A stretch of DNA of 23,732 bases from an uncultured Prevotella sp. (GTDB lineage: Bacteria > Bacteroidota > Bacteroidia > Bacteroidales > Bacteroidaceae): the NCBI GenBank assembly GCA_937874345.1, contig CALNBT010000246.1:1-23732 (forward strand), written 5' to 3'. The position numbers and the translations under genes are program-made. Under the pieces are notes generated by a model. The model saw only the letters and a list, made by a program, of their open reading frames with translations, ran no database searches and had not been told where the DNA came from. Shown here in pieces: positions 8,813 to 15,611 of the stretch; positions within the stretch are counted from its first letter, which is position 1; each line of letters starts with the position of its first letter.

Positions 8813-11074
8813 ATGATACACTTCAAATCGAAAACTCTTTGCACATTTTTGGCACTTAGCCTGTTCGGCTACTCTGCTACCGATGCTCAACAAAAGGATT
8901 TGGTTGACTATGTCAATCCATATATCGGAAACATCAGTCACATGTTGGTGCCAACGTTTCCTACCGTGCAGCTACCTAACAGTATGTTGCGTGTCTATCC
9001 TGAACGGAGTGACTATACAACAGAGAAGATGAACGGGCTTCCGGTGGTTGTAACCAATCACCGTGAACGTTCAGCTTTCAACATCAGTCCTTATCAGGGC
9101 AGTCAGCCTCAGCCTGTAGTTGCTTTGAATTATGACCACGAACGGCTCACACCTTACGGGTTTGATGTTGAGTTGGACGATAACCAGATGCGTGCCCGAT
9201 TTGCTGTTTCTCATCAAAGTGCCATCTATGAATTGAATTTTTGGCAGAAAGATCAACCCGTTTATGTGATGATCAATTCGCGCGGCGGAGCCCTTAAGGC
9301 TAGTGGCAAGAGCGTAAGCGGTTACCAGCGGCTCTCTGACAAGACCAAAGTATATGTCTATGTCGAATTCGAGCAGGCTCCCATATCGTTGGGCGCATTG
9401 GAAAATGGCGAGGTCAATACAGCGCAGCTATCCATTGAAGGCAAACAAGCTTGCATAGCTGCCCGTTTTTCGGATGGAATGCCGCAGGTGCGTTTGCGGT
9501 ATGGAGTATCATTTATCAGTGAAGAACAGGCACAAAAGAACCTGCAACGAGAAATAACAGCTTATGATGTGGATGCCGTAGCGGCCAAAGGTCGTCAGAT
9601 ATGGAATGAAACCTTGGCGAATATCCGTGTAAATGGCGGCACAGAAGATGAGAAAACGGTACTCTATACCTCTTATTATCGCACTTTTGAACGCCCTATT
9701 TGCTACAGTGAAGACGGACAGTACTGGAGTGCATACGATGGAAAGGTCCATGAAGACGGTGGAAAGCCGTTTTATACCGACGACTGGATTTGGGATACTT
9801 ACCGTGCTGCCCATCCGTTGAGAGCACTCATCGAACCGAAGAAAGAAGAAGATATCATTGAATCGTATCTGGTGATGGCAGAACAAATGGGCAGTCAATG
9901 GATGCCTACCTTCCCTGAAGTAACCGGTGATTCACGCCGAATGAACTCCAACCACGGCATTGCGATGGTGGCCGATGCCCTGTACAAAGGATTGAAGGTT
10001 GATGCTAAAAGGGGATACGAGTATTCGCGCAAGGCACTTGAAGAGAAGACTTTGGCACCCTGGTCGGGCAAACCGGCCGGCTGGATTGATGATTTCTACA
10101 AGAAAAACGGTTATATCCCTGCCTTGAAAGAAGGTGAAGCGGAAACCGATCCCAATGTGTCAGGCTTTGAAAAACGCCAGCCTGTTGCCGTTACCTTGGG
10201 AACTTCTTACGATGAATGGTGCTTGTCACGCATCGCTTCGTTCATGAACATGAAGAAAGAAGCCCGCCATTACGAACAACTTGGGCGCAATTACCGCAAC
10301 CTCTTCAATGCAGAGACAGGTTTCTTTCATCCGAAAGACAAGGATGGAAAGTTCCTGGAGCCGTTTGATTATCGCTTTTCGGGTGGAGTAGGCGTTCGAG
10401 ATGCTTATGATGAAAACAATGGTTGGACCTACCGTTGGGATGTACAGCACAATGTGGCCGACCTGATTAATCTGATGGGTGGCCGTAACCAGTTTGTGGC
10501 TAACCTCGACCAGACGTTCAACGAGCCCATGGGACGAGGCAAAAGAGAGTTTTATACACAGCTTCCCGATCAGACCGGCAACATTGGGCAGTTCACAATG
10601 GCCAACGAACCATCACTACACATTCCTTATCTGTACAATTATGCTGGTGCTCCTTGGAAAACGCAGAAAAGGGTCCGCCAGGTCTTGAATACTTGGTTTC
10701 GCAACGATTTGATGGGCGTACCTGGAGATGAAGATGGTGGTGGACTGACCTCCTTTGTCGTCTTCTCCAGTATCGGCTTCTATCCTGTAACTCCCGGACA
10801 GCCAGCTTACAACATTGGCAGCCCGCTGTTCAACGATATTCAGGTTCGATTGGGGAATGGGAAGATCTTCAGGGTCATCGCTAACAATTGTTCTGACGAG
10901 AACAAATATATTCAAAGTGCGACGCTCAATGGTGTTGCTTGGAACAAACCATGGTTCGCACACGATGATATCAAGAATGGAGCGACACTTGTACTTGAGA
11001 TGGGAAACCACCCAAACAAGGCTTGGGGTGTCGACAAATCTGTTGCTCCTCCATCATTGGATGTTGAGAAATAA
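8813..11074 (+). CDS. Secreted GH92-family exo-alpha-mannosidase-like glycosidase
   Basis: This 753-residue protein matches the calcium-dependent GH92 family, whose known members remove alpha-linked mannose from N-glycans or mannans. A signal peptide ends near ATDA/Q. The DYVNPYIGN start is GH92-like, but the next segment (LVPTFPTVQLPN) departs from the common GH92 sequence, which suggests a divergent subfamily. The probable catalytic acid is Glu534 in DENNGWTYRWDVQHN. The general-base region is GDEDGGG with Asp639, Glu640 and Asp641, where classical members read GNDDCGQ or GNEDCGQ. The C-terminus carries FSSIGFYPVTPGQPAYNIGSPLF, the hallmark of the family. Pairing with a beta-galactosidase suggests joint degradation of a glycan with galactose and mannose. 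No SusC/D genes are adjacent. Exact linkage specificity is unknown. Confidence 0.87.
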   Translation: MIHFKSKTLCTFLALSLFGYSATDAQQKDLVDYVNPYIGNISHMLVPTFPTVQLPNSMLRVYPERSDYTTEKMNGLPVVVTNHRERSAFNISPYQGSQPQPVVALNYDHERLTPYGFDVELDDNQMRARFAVSHQSAIYELNFWQKDQPVYVMINSRGGALKASGKSVSGYQRLSDKTKVYVYVEFEQAPISLGALENGEVNTAQLSIEGKQACIAARFSDGMPQVRLRYGVSFISEEQAQKNLQREITAYDVDAVAAKGRQIWNETLANIRVNGGTEDEKTVLYTSYYRTFERPICYSEDGQYWSAYDGKVHEDGGKPFYTDDWIWDTYRAAHPLRALIEPKKEEDIIESYLVMAEQMGSQWMPTFPEVTGDSRRMNSNHGIAMVADALYKGLKVDAKRGYEYSRKALEEKTLAPWSGKPAGWIDDFYKKNGYIPALKEGEAETDPNVSGFEKRQPVAVTLGTSYDEWCLSRIASFMNMKKEARHYEQLGRNYRNLFNAETGFFHPKDKDGKFLEPFDYRFSGGVGVRDAYDENNGWTYRWDVQHNVADLINLMGGRNQFVANLDQTFNEPMGRGKREFYTQLPDQTGNIGQFTMANEPSLHIPYLYNYAGAPWKTQKRVRQVLNTWFRNDLMGVPGDEDGGGLTSFVVFSSIGFYPVTPGQPAYNIGSPLFNDIQVRLGNGKIFRVIANNCSDENKYIQSATLNGVAWNKPWFAHDDIKNGATLVLEMGNHPNKAWGVDKSVAPPSLDVEK

Positions 11075-11149
11075 GCGATTTGGCCCGATATGATCTTCTT
11101 TGAAAGAAGCAGATCGTTTGGCTTCATTCATTTTGCGGTGGTGAGACAT

Positions 11150-11182
11150 CCTTCCAAAGCAAAGCTGTTGGAAGGTTATTTT
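11150..11182 (+). terminator. Intrinsic terminator after the GH92 gene
   Basis: An 8-bp perfect stem (CCTTCCAA with TTGGAAGG) encloses a 10-nt loop that can form an inner AGC/GCT pairing, and TTATTTT follows. It ends the glycosidase operon and separates it from the beta-barrel gene. Confidence 0.7.
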
Positions 11183-11202
11183 ACCCCGATGATAGAATAA
11201 AT

Positions 11203-11215
11203 CTGCATGATGCAG
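11203..11215. promoter_or_regulatory. Short palindrome upstream of the beta-barrel gene
   Basis: CTGCATGATGCAG is a perfect 6-bp inverted repeat around one base, 27 bp before the ATG at 11242. No perfect TAnnTTTG box was found here; TAAATCTG at 11198-11205 is a one-mismatch candidate that the palindrome overlaps. It could be an operator or a chance palindrome. Confidence 0.25.
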
Positions 11216-11241
11216 CGTTTAAAACATAAAACTTCAATCTT

Positions 11242-11979
11242 ATGAAGAAGATATTGTTAACCATCATTGTCTTATTGAGCTGTACATTTGCTATTGCCCA
11301 GCACGACGTTGGAACCTGGTCGCTTGTACCAAGAGTTGGCGTAAATCTAGCCAATGTGTCCAATATGCAGGTTTCGGTCTTGAATACTGGAGCTCAATCA
11401 GGCGAGAGCATTTCGCTGATCAAATCGAATTACCTCGAAGCATTCGTTGGGGGAGTTGACGCTCAGTACCAAGCTTTTAATAAAGTAGCTTTCTCTGCCG
11501 GGGTGTTTTATTCGGTACAAGGATATCGTTTTCCGGCTTATGAGAATATCTTGTCAGACAAAAGCCATGTTGGAACCAGTGACTTTCAACGAAACATGAC
11601 CTACCTCAATTTTCCTGTTGTGGCGCATTTCTTTGTCGCGAAAGGGTTGTCCGTGAATGTCGGTGCGCAAGTTGGATTCTTGTTGGCAGCGAAAGATAAA
11701 TATAATGAATCAAAATTTACGTTTGATAAGGATGGAAAAATAATTTATGCTACAGACGATCAAGGTGCGCCTATTTATGCAAAAGCTGTGGAAAACGATG
11801 TCAAAGACCAATTGAACGATGTTGATTTTTCCATTCCTGTTGGGCTATCCTATGAATGGAACAGTGTTGAGATCGTTGCAACATACAATTGGGGAATGAG
11901 CAACCTAACAAAAGAGGGGAGCGAAAAGAATCGCAACAAGGTGTTTATGTTGACGGTTGGCTATCAATTTGACTTGTAA
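11242..11979 (+). CDS. Outer-membrane beta-barrel protein (PF13568-like)
   Basis: This 245-residue protein has a clear signal peptide (MKKILLTIIVLLSCTFAIA/Q) followed by alternating hydrophobic/aromatic strands, for example VPRVGVNLANVS, FNKVAFSAGVFYSVQGYRF, LSVNVGAQVGFLLAAKDKY and FSIPVGLSYEWNSVEIVATYNWG. It ends in a membrane-strand-like VFMLTVGYQFDL, as expected for a small eight-strand outer-membrane barrel of the PorT/OMP_b-brl_2 type common in Bacteroidetes. The size is normal. It stands 57 bp before the ROK kinase gene and may share a transcript with it, but no functional link is evident. The family is reasonably sure; what it does is unknown. Confidence 0.75.
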   Translation: MKKILLTIIVLLSCTFAIAQHDVGTWSLVPRVGVNLANVSNMQVSVLNTGAQSGESISLIKSNYLEAFVGGVDAQYQAFNKVAFSAGVFYSVQGYRFPAYENILSDKSHVGTSDFQRNMTYLNFPVVAHFFVAKGLSVNVGAQVGFLLAAKDKYNESKFTFDKDGKIIYATDDQGAPIYAKAVENDVKDQLNDVDFSIPVGLSYEWNSVEIVATYNWGMSNLTKEGSEKNRNKVFMLTVGYQFDL

Positions 11980-12036
11980 ATCGTTCTCACTTCAGTTACT
12001 AATCAAAGAAAATTAAATCTTAAAAATATCTCCAAA

Positions 12037-13134
12037 ATGAATTATCAATACGATAAACGTGTCATCCTGACACTTGATGCGGGAGGAACTAACTTCGTTT
12101 TTTCTGCCATGCAGAGCAGTCAGCAGATTGTACAGCCATTCGCATTACCTGCGATGGCTCACGATCTAGACCTTTGCTTAGGACAAATAGTAAAGGGATT
12201 CGAGATGGTGAAGAGCCAACTCTCTGTAGAAGCATCGGCCATTAGTTTCGCTTTTCCGGGACCCGCTGATTACGAAAATGGTATCATCGGTGATTTACCT
12301 AACTTTCCTTCGTTCCGTGGAGGAGTTGCCTTAGGACCCTATTTGCAACGTAAATTCGGAATCCCTGTATTCATCAACAACGATGGTAGCCTCTTTGCTT
12401 ATGGAGAAGCGATGGCAGGAGCATTGCCATTGGTGAATAAGCGATTGGAGGAAGCAGGCAGTCCCAAGCGTTTTAAGAACTTGTTGGGAATCACCTTAGG
12501 AACCGGATTTGGTGGCGGAGTTGTCATCAATGGCAACCTGTTGGTAGGCGACAATGGTGTGGGTGGTGACATCTGGTGTTTCCGCAACAAGAAATTCCAT
12601 CATTATATTGCAGAGGAGAGTGTTGCGATCCGTGCCGTGAAGCGCGTTTACAAAGACCTTTCTGGTGATGAACGACCATTGGAGCCAAAGGATATCGCTG
12701 ATATTGCAAATAAGCAGAAAGAAGGTGATGATGAGGCAGCACGTCAGGCTTTTGCCGAATTGGGCGAGATGGCTGGTGATGCTATTGCAATGGCTGATAC
12801 CATCGTTGACGGATTAGTTGTCATCGGAGGTGGTGTTGCGAAGGCTTCTAAACTGATCTTCCCTGCATTGGTGAATGAAATGAACAGCAAACTCAAGATG
12901 ATGAACGGCGAAGAAGTTGGTCACATGCAAATGAAGGTATTCAACTTGGAAGACGAAGTGCAGTTTGATGAGTTTACCAAGGGTGGTGCCAAGAAGTTAC
13001 TGATACCAGGTAGCGAAGATGAAGTGGACTATGACCCTGTTAAACGCATCGGTGTTATCAGCACCACGAATGGAGCCAGCGAGTCGATTGCCCTTGGTGC
13101 ATATGTCTTTGCACTGAACAAGCTCGACCAATAG
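12037..13134 (+). CDS. ROK-family sugar kinase-like protein lacking the zinc motif
   Basis: This 365-residue cytoplasmic protein has the ROK/hexokinase fold. The phosphate-binding motif LDAGGTNF is at residues 13-20, a likely catalytic base Asp116 is in NNDGSLFAYGEA, and the second nucleotide-binding loop LGTGFGGG is at 154-161. Where most ROK kinases have a Cys-rich zinc site after the sugar-binding Gly-His segment, this protein reads VGGDIWCFRNKKFHHYIAEES, with one Cys only. It therefore belongs to a zinc-less subgroup. The C-terminal part has an acidic insertion (about 305-345) before the final helix ASESIALGAYVFAL. Its place after secreted glycosidases suggests phosphorylation of a released hexose such as mannose or galactose, but this is inference. 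A regulator role is unlikely because there is no helix-turn-helix. Confidence 0.8.
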   Translation: MNYQYDKRVILTLDAGGTNFVFSAMQSSQQIVQPFALPAMAHDLDLCLGQIVKGFEMVKSQLSVEASAISFAFPGPADYENGIIGDLPNFPSFRGGVALGPYLQRKFGIPVFINNDGSLFAYGEAMAGALPLVNKRLEEAGSPKRFKNLLGITLGTGFGGGVVINGNLLVGDNGVGGDIWCFRNKKFHHYIAEESVAIRAVKRVYKDLSGDERPLEPKDIADIANKQKEGDDEAARQAFAELGEMAGDAIAMADTIVDGLVVIGGGVAKASKLIFPALVNEMNSKLKMMNGEEVGHMQMKVFNLEDEVQFDEFTKGGAKKLLIPGSEDEVDYDPVKRIGVISTTNGASESIALGAYVFALNKLDQ

Positions 13135-13205
13135 AAAGTTGTCGTAACGTACTGTTGGCTAATGCGTTATGCTATTGTCTAATCGTTGACAACCAAAACC
13201 AATGG

Positions 13206-13278
13206 TTTTGCCTTACAAAGTAGGCTCTTTTGCCTTACAATCTTAGCAATATTGTATGACAAAAGAGCCTATTTTGTA
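13206..13278. repeat. Intergenic hairpin built from a 22-nt-period repeat
   Basis: The motif TTTTGCCTTACAA occurs twice in direct orientation, at 13206-13218 and 13228-13240, with a 22-nt period. An inverted copy follows. The arms 13214-13240 and 13252-13278 pair over 27 positions (24 Watson-Crick pairs, one G-U, two mismatches) around an 11-nt loop. The RNA would form a very stable stem, and it could serve as terminator or mRNA 3'-end protector for the ROK gene. The reverse complement (TTGTAAGGCAAAAGAG) resembles the repeat at 23696-23732. A small separate stem CAAAACC-AAT-GGTTTTG precedes it at 13194-13210. Confidence 0.75.
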
Positions 13279-13403
13279 TCTGTGCTTGGTTGATCTTGTT
13301 TTTTTACCTTCAATTCTTATGTGTCAAAGTCCTGATGATGCTACGTGAAAAGAGCGATAGTAAGCATGTTACATCTTTATTTTTATGAATAACCTATTGG
13401 GTA

Positions 13404-13434
13404 TTGTTTCGAATGCATATTTGTTCTATCTTTG
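13404..13434 (+). promoter_or_regulatory. Promoter of the TonB-like/radical SAM pair
   Basis: TTG (13404-13406) and TATCTTTG (13427-13434) are spaced by exactly 20 bp, an ideal Bacteroidetes promoter. Transcription would start near 13441 and leave a leader of about 90 nt. In the 396-bp gap 13135-13530 the other contents seen are the repeat hairpin upstream and the leader stems downstream; 13279-13403 shows nothing recognisable. Confidence 0.7.
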
Positions 13435-13438
13435 TAAT

Positions 13439-13504
13439 ATCACCGAAACGTGATGTCCCAATATCTTGATTGACGGTGTAGAATCACCGATTGACGATTC
13501 TCGG
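13439..13504 (+). promoter_or_regulatory. Structured 5' leader with alternative stems
   Basis: Three short inverted repeats lie between the promoter and the ATG at 13531: ATCAC/GTGAT (13439-13443 with 13450-13454), CGGTG/CACCG (13474-13478 with 13485-13489) and AGAATC/GATTCT (13480-13485 with 13496-13501). The last two overlap and cannot form together. ATTGACG also occurs twice. The pattern is compatible with a leader switch or a protein site, but no known riboswitch class was recognised. Confidence 0.3.
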
Positions 13505-13530
13505 ATATGTATAACTTAACGGTATGAGAT

Positions 13531-14343
13531 ATGAATCATCATGGAAAAAGTATTTGTGGCGTACTGAAAACAATCCGTAAACAGGTGGCCGATGCCAATG
13601 CGATTCCTTACAATGTTACTGAATGCGGGTTTAAAGGTGAATGTCGGGGTACTTGTCCGGCCTGCGAAGCCGAGGTAAGGTATATCGAACACCAACTGGA
13701 TTTGCGGAAAGCGGCCGGCAAGGCCATTGTCTTGGCGGGCATATCTGCCGGTTTGCTGGCCTTTACTCCATGCGATTCGAAAGCACAAACGGTTCAGCAA
13801 AAGACGAAAAATCCTGATGTAACGCGAACCAAAGGTATGGTGCCGATGCGATTGGATGATCTAACGGATACGTCATCATCGAAATGTGATTCGACAGACA
13901 CACTTCAAACAAAAAAGAAACAAACCGGGAAATCAGAGAAAACAGCAGCCTTTCAGGCACCCATCGTGAAAGAAGACACGCTGATGGTTCCCAAATCGGT
14001 TGAGGTAAATGCAATGGTGTTGAACGATAAGCTCTTTGGTTTGGTCGAAGAGATGCCTTCTTTCCCCGGCGGACCGGCAGCCTTGATGGCCTTTATTGCT
14101 AATAACATTCGCTATCCTCAGGTTGTTCATGGCGATGGTTTGCAAGGTAGGGTGGTGGTTGGGTTTATTATCGAGAAAGATGGCCGTATTACCCATGCCA
14201 AAGTGATGCGTTCGGTCGATCCGAGTTTGGACAAAGAAGCCCTGCGGGTCATTCAATCGATGCCCAAATGGATACCCGGAAAGCAAGATGGACGTCTTGT
14301 GCGAACACGATATTACGTACCGGTGTCTTTCAAACGGCAATAG
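13531..14343 (+). CDS. TonB C-terminal-domain protein with N-terminal cysteine-cluster domain
   Basis: This 270-residue protein ends in a standard TonB C-terminal domain (about 170-268: SVDPSLDKEALRVIQSMPKW, then VRTRYYVPVSFK), the part that contacts TonB-dependent outer-membrane receptors. The N-terminus is unusual. Residues 1-60 hold Cys9, Cys32, Cys38, Cys42 and Cys45; the last four form CX5CX3CX2C in ECGFKGECRGTCPACEAE, suggesting metal or Fe-S binding. Only then comes a basic-hydrophobic segment (about 60-80) ending in SKA/Q, which looks like a signal peptide or anchor. A charged linker (86-168) follows. If the segment anchors, the cysteine domain faces the cytoplasm. ATG 13531 is supported by the promoter and leader. 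The radical SAM gene starts 2 bp after its stop, arguing for coupled function. No ExbB/ExbD genes are here. Confidence 0.82.
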   Translation: MNHHGKSICGVLKTIRKQVADANAIPYNVTECGFKGECRGTCPACEAEVRYIEHQLDLRKAAGKAIVLAGISAGLLAFTPCDSKAQTVQQKTKNPDVTRTKGMVPMRLDDLTDTSSSKCDSTDTLQTKKKQTGKSEKTAAFQAPIVKEDTLMVPKSVEVNAMVLNDKLFGLVEEMPSFPGGPAALMAFIANNIRYPQVVHGDGLQGRVVVGFIIEKDGRITHAKVMRSVDPSLDKEALRVIQSMPKWIPGKQDGRLVRTRYYVPVSFKRQ

Positions 14344-14345
14344 CG

Positions 14346-14975
14346 ATGGCTTCGGATATGGGTTATCGGCGAGCTCCGCTCATTGCTCTTTGTCGTCATC
14401 GATTGGCCATCGATGGAACGGGAGTCGTAACCTTGGTGGCTTTTCACGGGTGTACCTTGCGTTGCAAGTATTGCCTGAACAGCACTTGTCTGCACCCCTC
14501 GGGCATTTGGGAACACTATACCACCCACCAATTGTTGGAAGAAGTAAAGGTAGACCATCTATATTTCGTGGCCACAGGCGGCGGAGTGACCTTCGGCGGG
14601 GGCGAACCTTTGCTGCGAAGTTTGTTTATCAAGGAGTTTTGTGAGATGGCCGATAAGGCTTGGAACGTTTCGTTGGAAACGTCATTACAGGTGCCTTTAT
14701 TCCATCTCAAGCGTGTTTTTCCGTTTGTGAACCATTATTTTGTGGACGTAAAAGATACGGATGCCGATATTTATAGGGCTTATACCGGTGGAAAATGGCA
14801 ACAGGTGTCAGACAATTTGCAATGGCTGGCGGCACAAGGTGCACAAGACAAGGTTACGATACGCGTTCCGCTGATTCCCGATTTTAACACACCTGCCCAT
14901 CAAACACACAGTCGTGAGTTGCTCGAGCGGATGGGTTTTACTTCATTTGACGTGTTCGATTATGCCATAAGATAA
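14346..14975 (+). CDS. Small radical SAM protein, glycyl-radical-activase-like
   Basis: This 209-residue enzyme has the CX3CX2C iron-sulfur motif at Cys36, Cys40 and Cys43 (GCTLRCKYCLN), and the SAM-binding loop GGGVTFGGGEPLL at 78-90. The later stretches VDVKDTDADIYRAYTGG and IRVPLIPDFN match the pattern of pyruvate formate-lyase-activating enzymes. It is about 35 residues shorter than PflA and has an extra Cys48 near the cluster. The frame is open further upstream, but ATG 14346, 2 bp after the TonB-like stop, is the natural start. No glycyl radical enzyme is in the window; the only partner is the TonB-like protein with its cysteine domain. It could be an activase for a distant enzyme or act on the neighbour. 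Family certain, substrate unknown. Confidence 0.87.
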   Translation: MASDMGYRRAPLIALCRHRLAIDGTGVVTLVAFHGCTLRCKYCLNSTCLHPSGIWEHYTTHQLLEEVKVDHLYFVATGGGVTFGGGEPLLRSLFIKEFCEMADKAWNVSLETSLQVPLFHLKRVFPFVNHYFVDVKDTDADIYRAYTGGKWQQVSDNLQWLAAQGAQDKVTIRVPLIPDFNTPAHQTHSRELLERMGFTSFDVFDYAIR

Positions 14976-15043
14976 AGCCTGTCACCGCTTCCCAAACTTT
15001 TTAGGATGTTGTACTGGTTCTGGGTGCATGTGGATGACGGATA

Positions 15044-15523
15044 CTATTCGGGATAAACCAGATTTTTCTCTTCTATTTTTTCCAAGACTTCTTCTACGTA
15101 TTTGCGCGATTCGTACTTGGCCATGGGCAGGTCGTGCAGCAAATAGTTCCCACAGTCTTTCGCAGCAGCGCCTGGAATTTCGCCTTCATAATCGGCAATA
15201 AAACGGAAGGTTCGTGTCATCAGGTCAACGATGTCACGGCTTTTAAGATCGCCTTTCATCACGAGATAATTGCCCGTGAGGCATCCCATCGGTCCCCAGT
15301 AAATGATTTTGTCTTTCCATTCGTCATCATTGCGCAGATAGGTCGCTGCCAGATGCTCAATGGTATGAATCGCCCCTTGATGCAGTGTCGGCTCGCGATT
15401 GGGCTCTTTCATGCGAATGTCAAAGGTAGTGACAACTTGATTGCCGACAGAATCTTTCCGGCTTACATAGATACCTCGTAACAATTTGTTGTGATTGATC
15501 GTGAAAGAGGGTATTTTGTCCAT
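15044..15523 (-). CDS. luxS: S-ribosylhomocysteine lyase LuxS
   Basis: LuxS splits S-ribosylhomocysteine into homocysteine and DPD, the precursor of autoinducer-2. The 159-residue protein has all key residues: metal ligands His53 and His57 in HTIEHLAATYLRN and Cys124 in GAAAKDCGNYLLHDL, catalytic Glu56, and the active-site Cys81 in WGPMGCLTGNY. The start is placed at the ATG at 15523 (MDKIPSFTINH), which gives normal family length; the frame is open 20 codons further upstream, but that stretch does not resemble LuxS. It follows the nucleosidase gene on the same strand after 88 bp, and together they carry out the two steps from S-adenosylhomocysteine to homocysteine. No promoter was recognised between them. 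Cytoplasmic enzyme, very sure. Confidence 0.97.
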   Translation of the reverse strand: MDKIPSFTINHNKLLRGIYVSRKDSVGNQVVTTFDIRMKEPNREPTLHQGAIHTIEHLAATYLRNDDEWKDKIIYWGPMGCLTGNYLVMKGDLKSRDIVDLMTRTFRFIADYEGEIPGAAAKDCGNYLLHDLPMAKYESRKYVEEVLEKIEEKNLVYPE

Positions 15524-15550
15524 AATGATATTGTTTGAAAGAACGATAAT

Positions 15551-15581
15551 GCTTCCGTGTGCAACATCGTAACGGAGAAGC
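15551..15581 (-). other. Imperfect hairpin between the pfs and luxS genes
   Basis: GCTTCCGT (15551-15558) can pair with ACGGAGAAGC (15572-15581) with a two-base bulge, making a stem of eight pairs in the intercistronic RNA. It lacks a T tract, so it is not a clear terminator; it may affect processing or luxS translation, or be chance. Confidence 0.3.
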
Positions 15582-15611
15582 ATCTTGTTTTGAATGAATG
15601 ATGATTACAAT

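Noticed and set aside
13206..13278. Possible CRISPR array from regularly spaced repeats
   Set aside because: There are too few units, one is inverted, no distinct spacers exist and no cas genes are present.
14268..14345. Upstream extension of the radical SAM frame into the TonB-like gene
   Set aside because: It overlaps the conserved TonB C-terminal coding region; ATG 14346, 2 bp after the stop, gives a normal start.
14976..15043. Terminator between the convergent radical SAM and luxS genes
   Set aside because: No convincing stem followed by a T tract could be found on either strand.
15524..15583. 20-codon N-terminal extension of LuxS from the ATG at 15583
   Set aside because: It would make the protein longer than the family norm with a stretch unlike LuxS; MDKIPSFTINH is the usual start.
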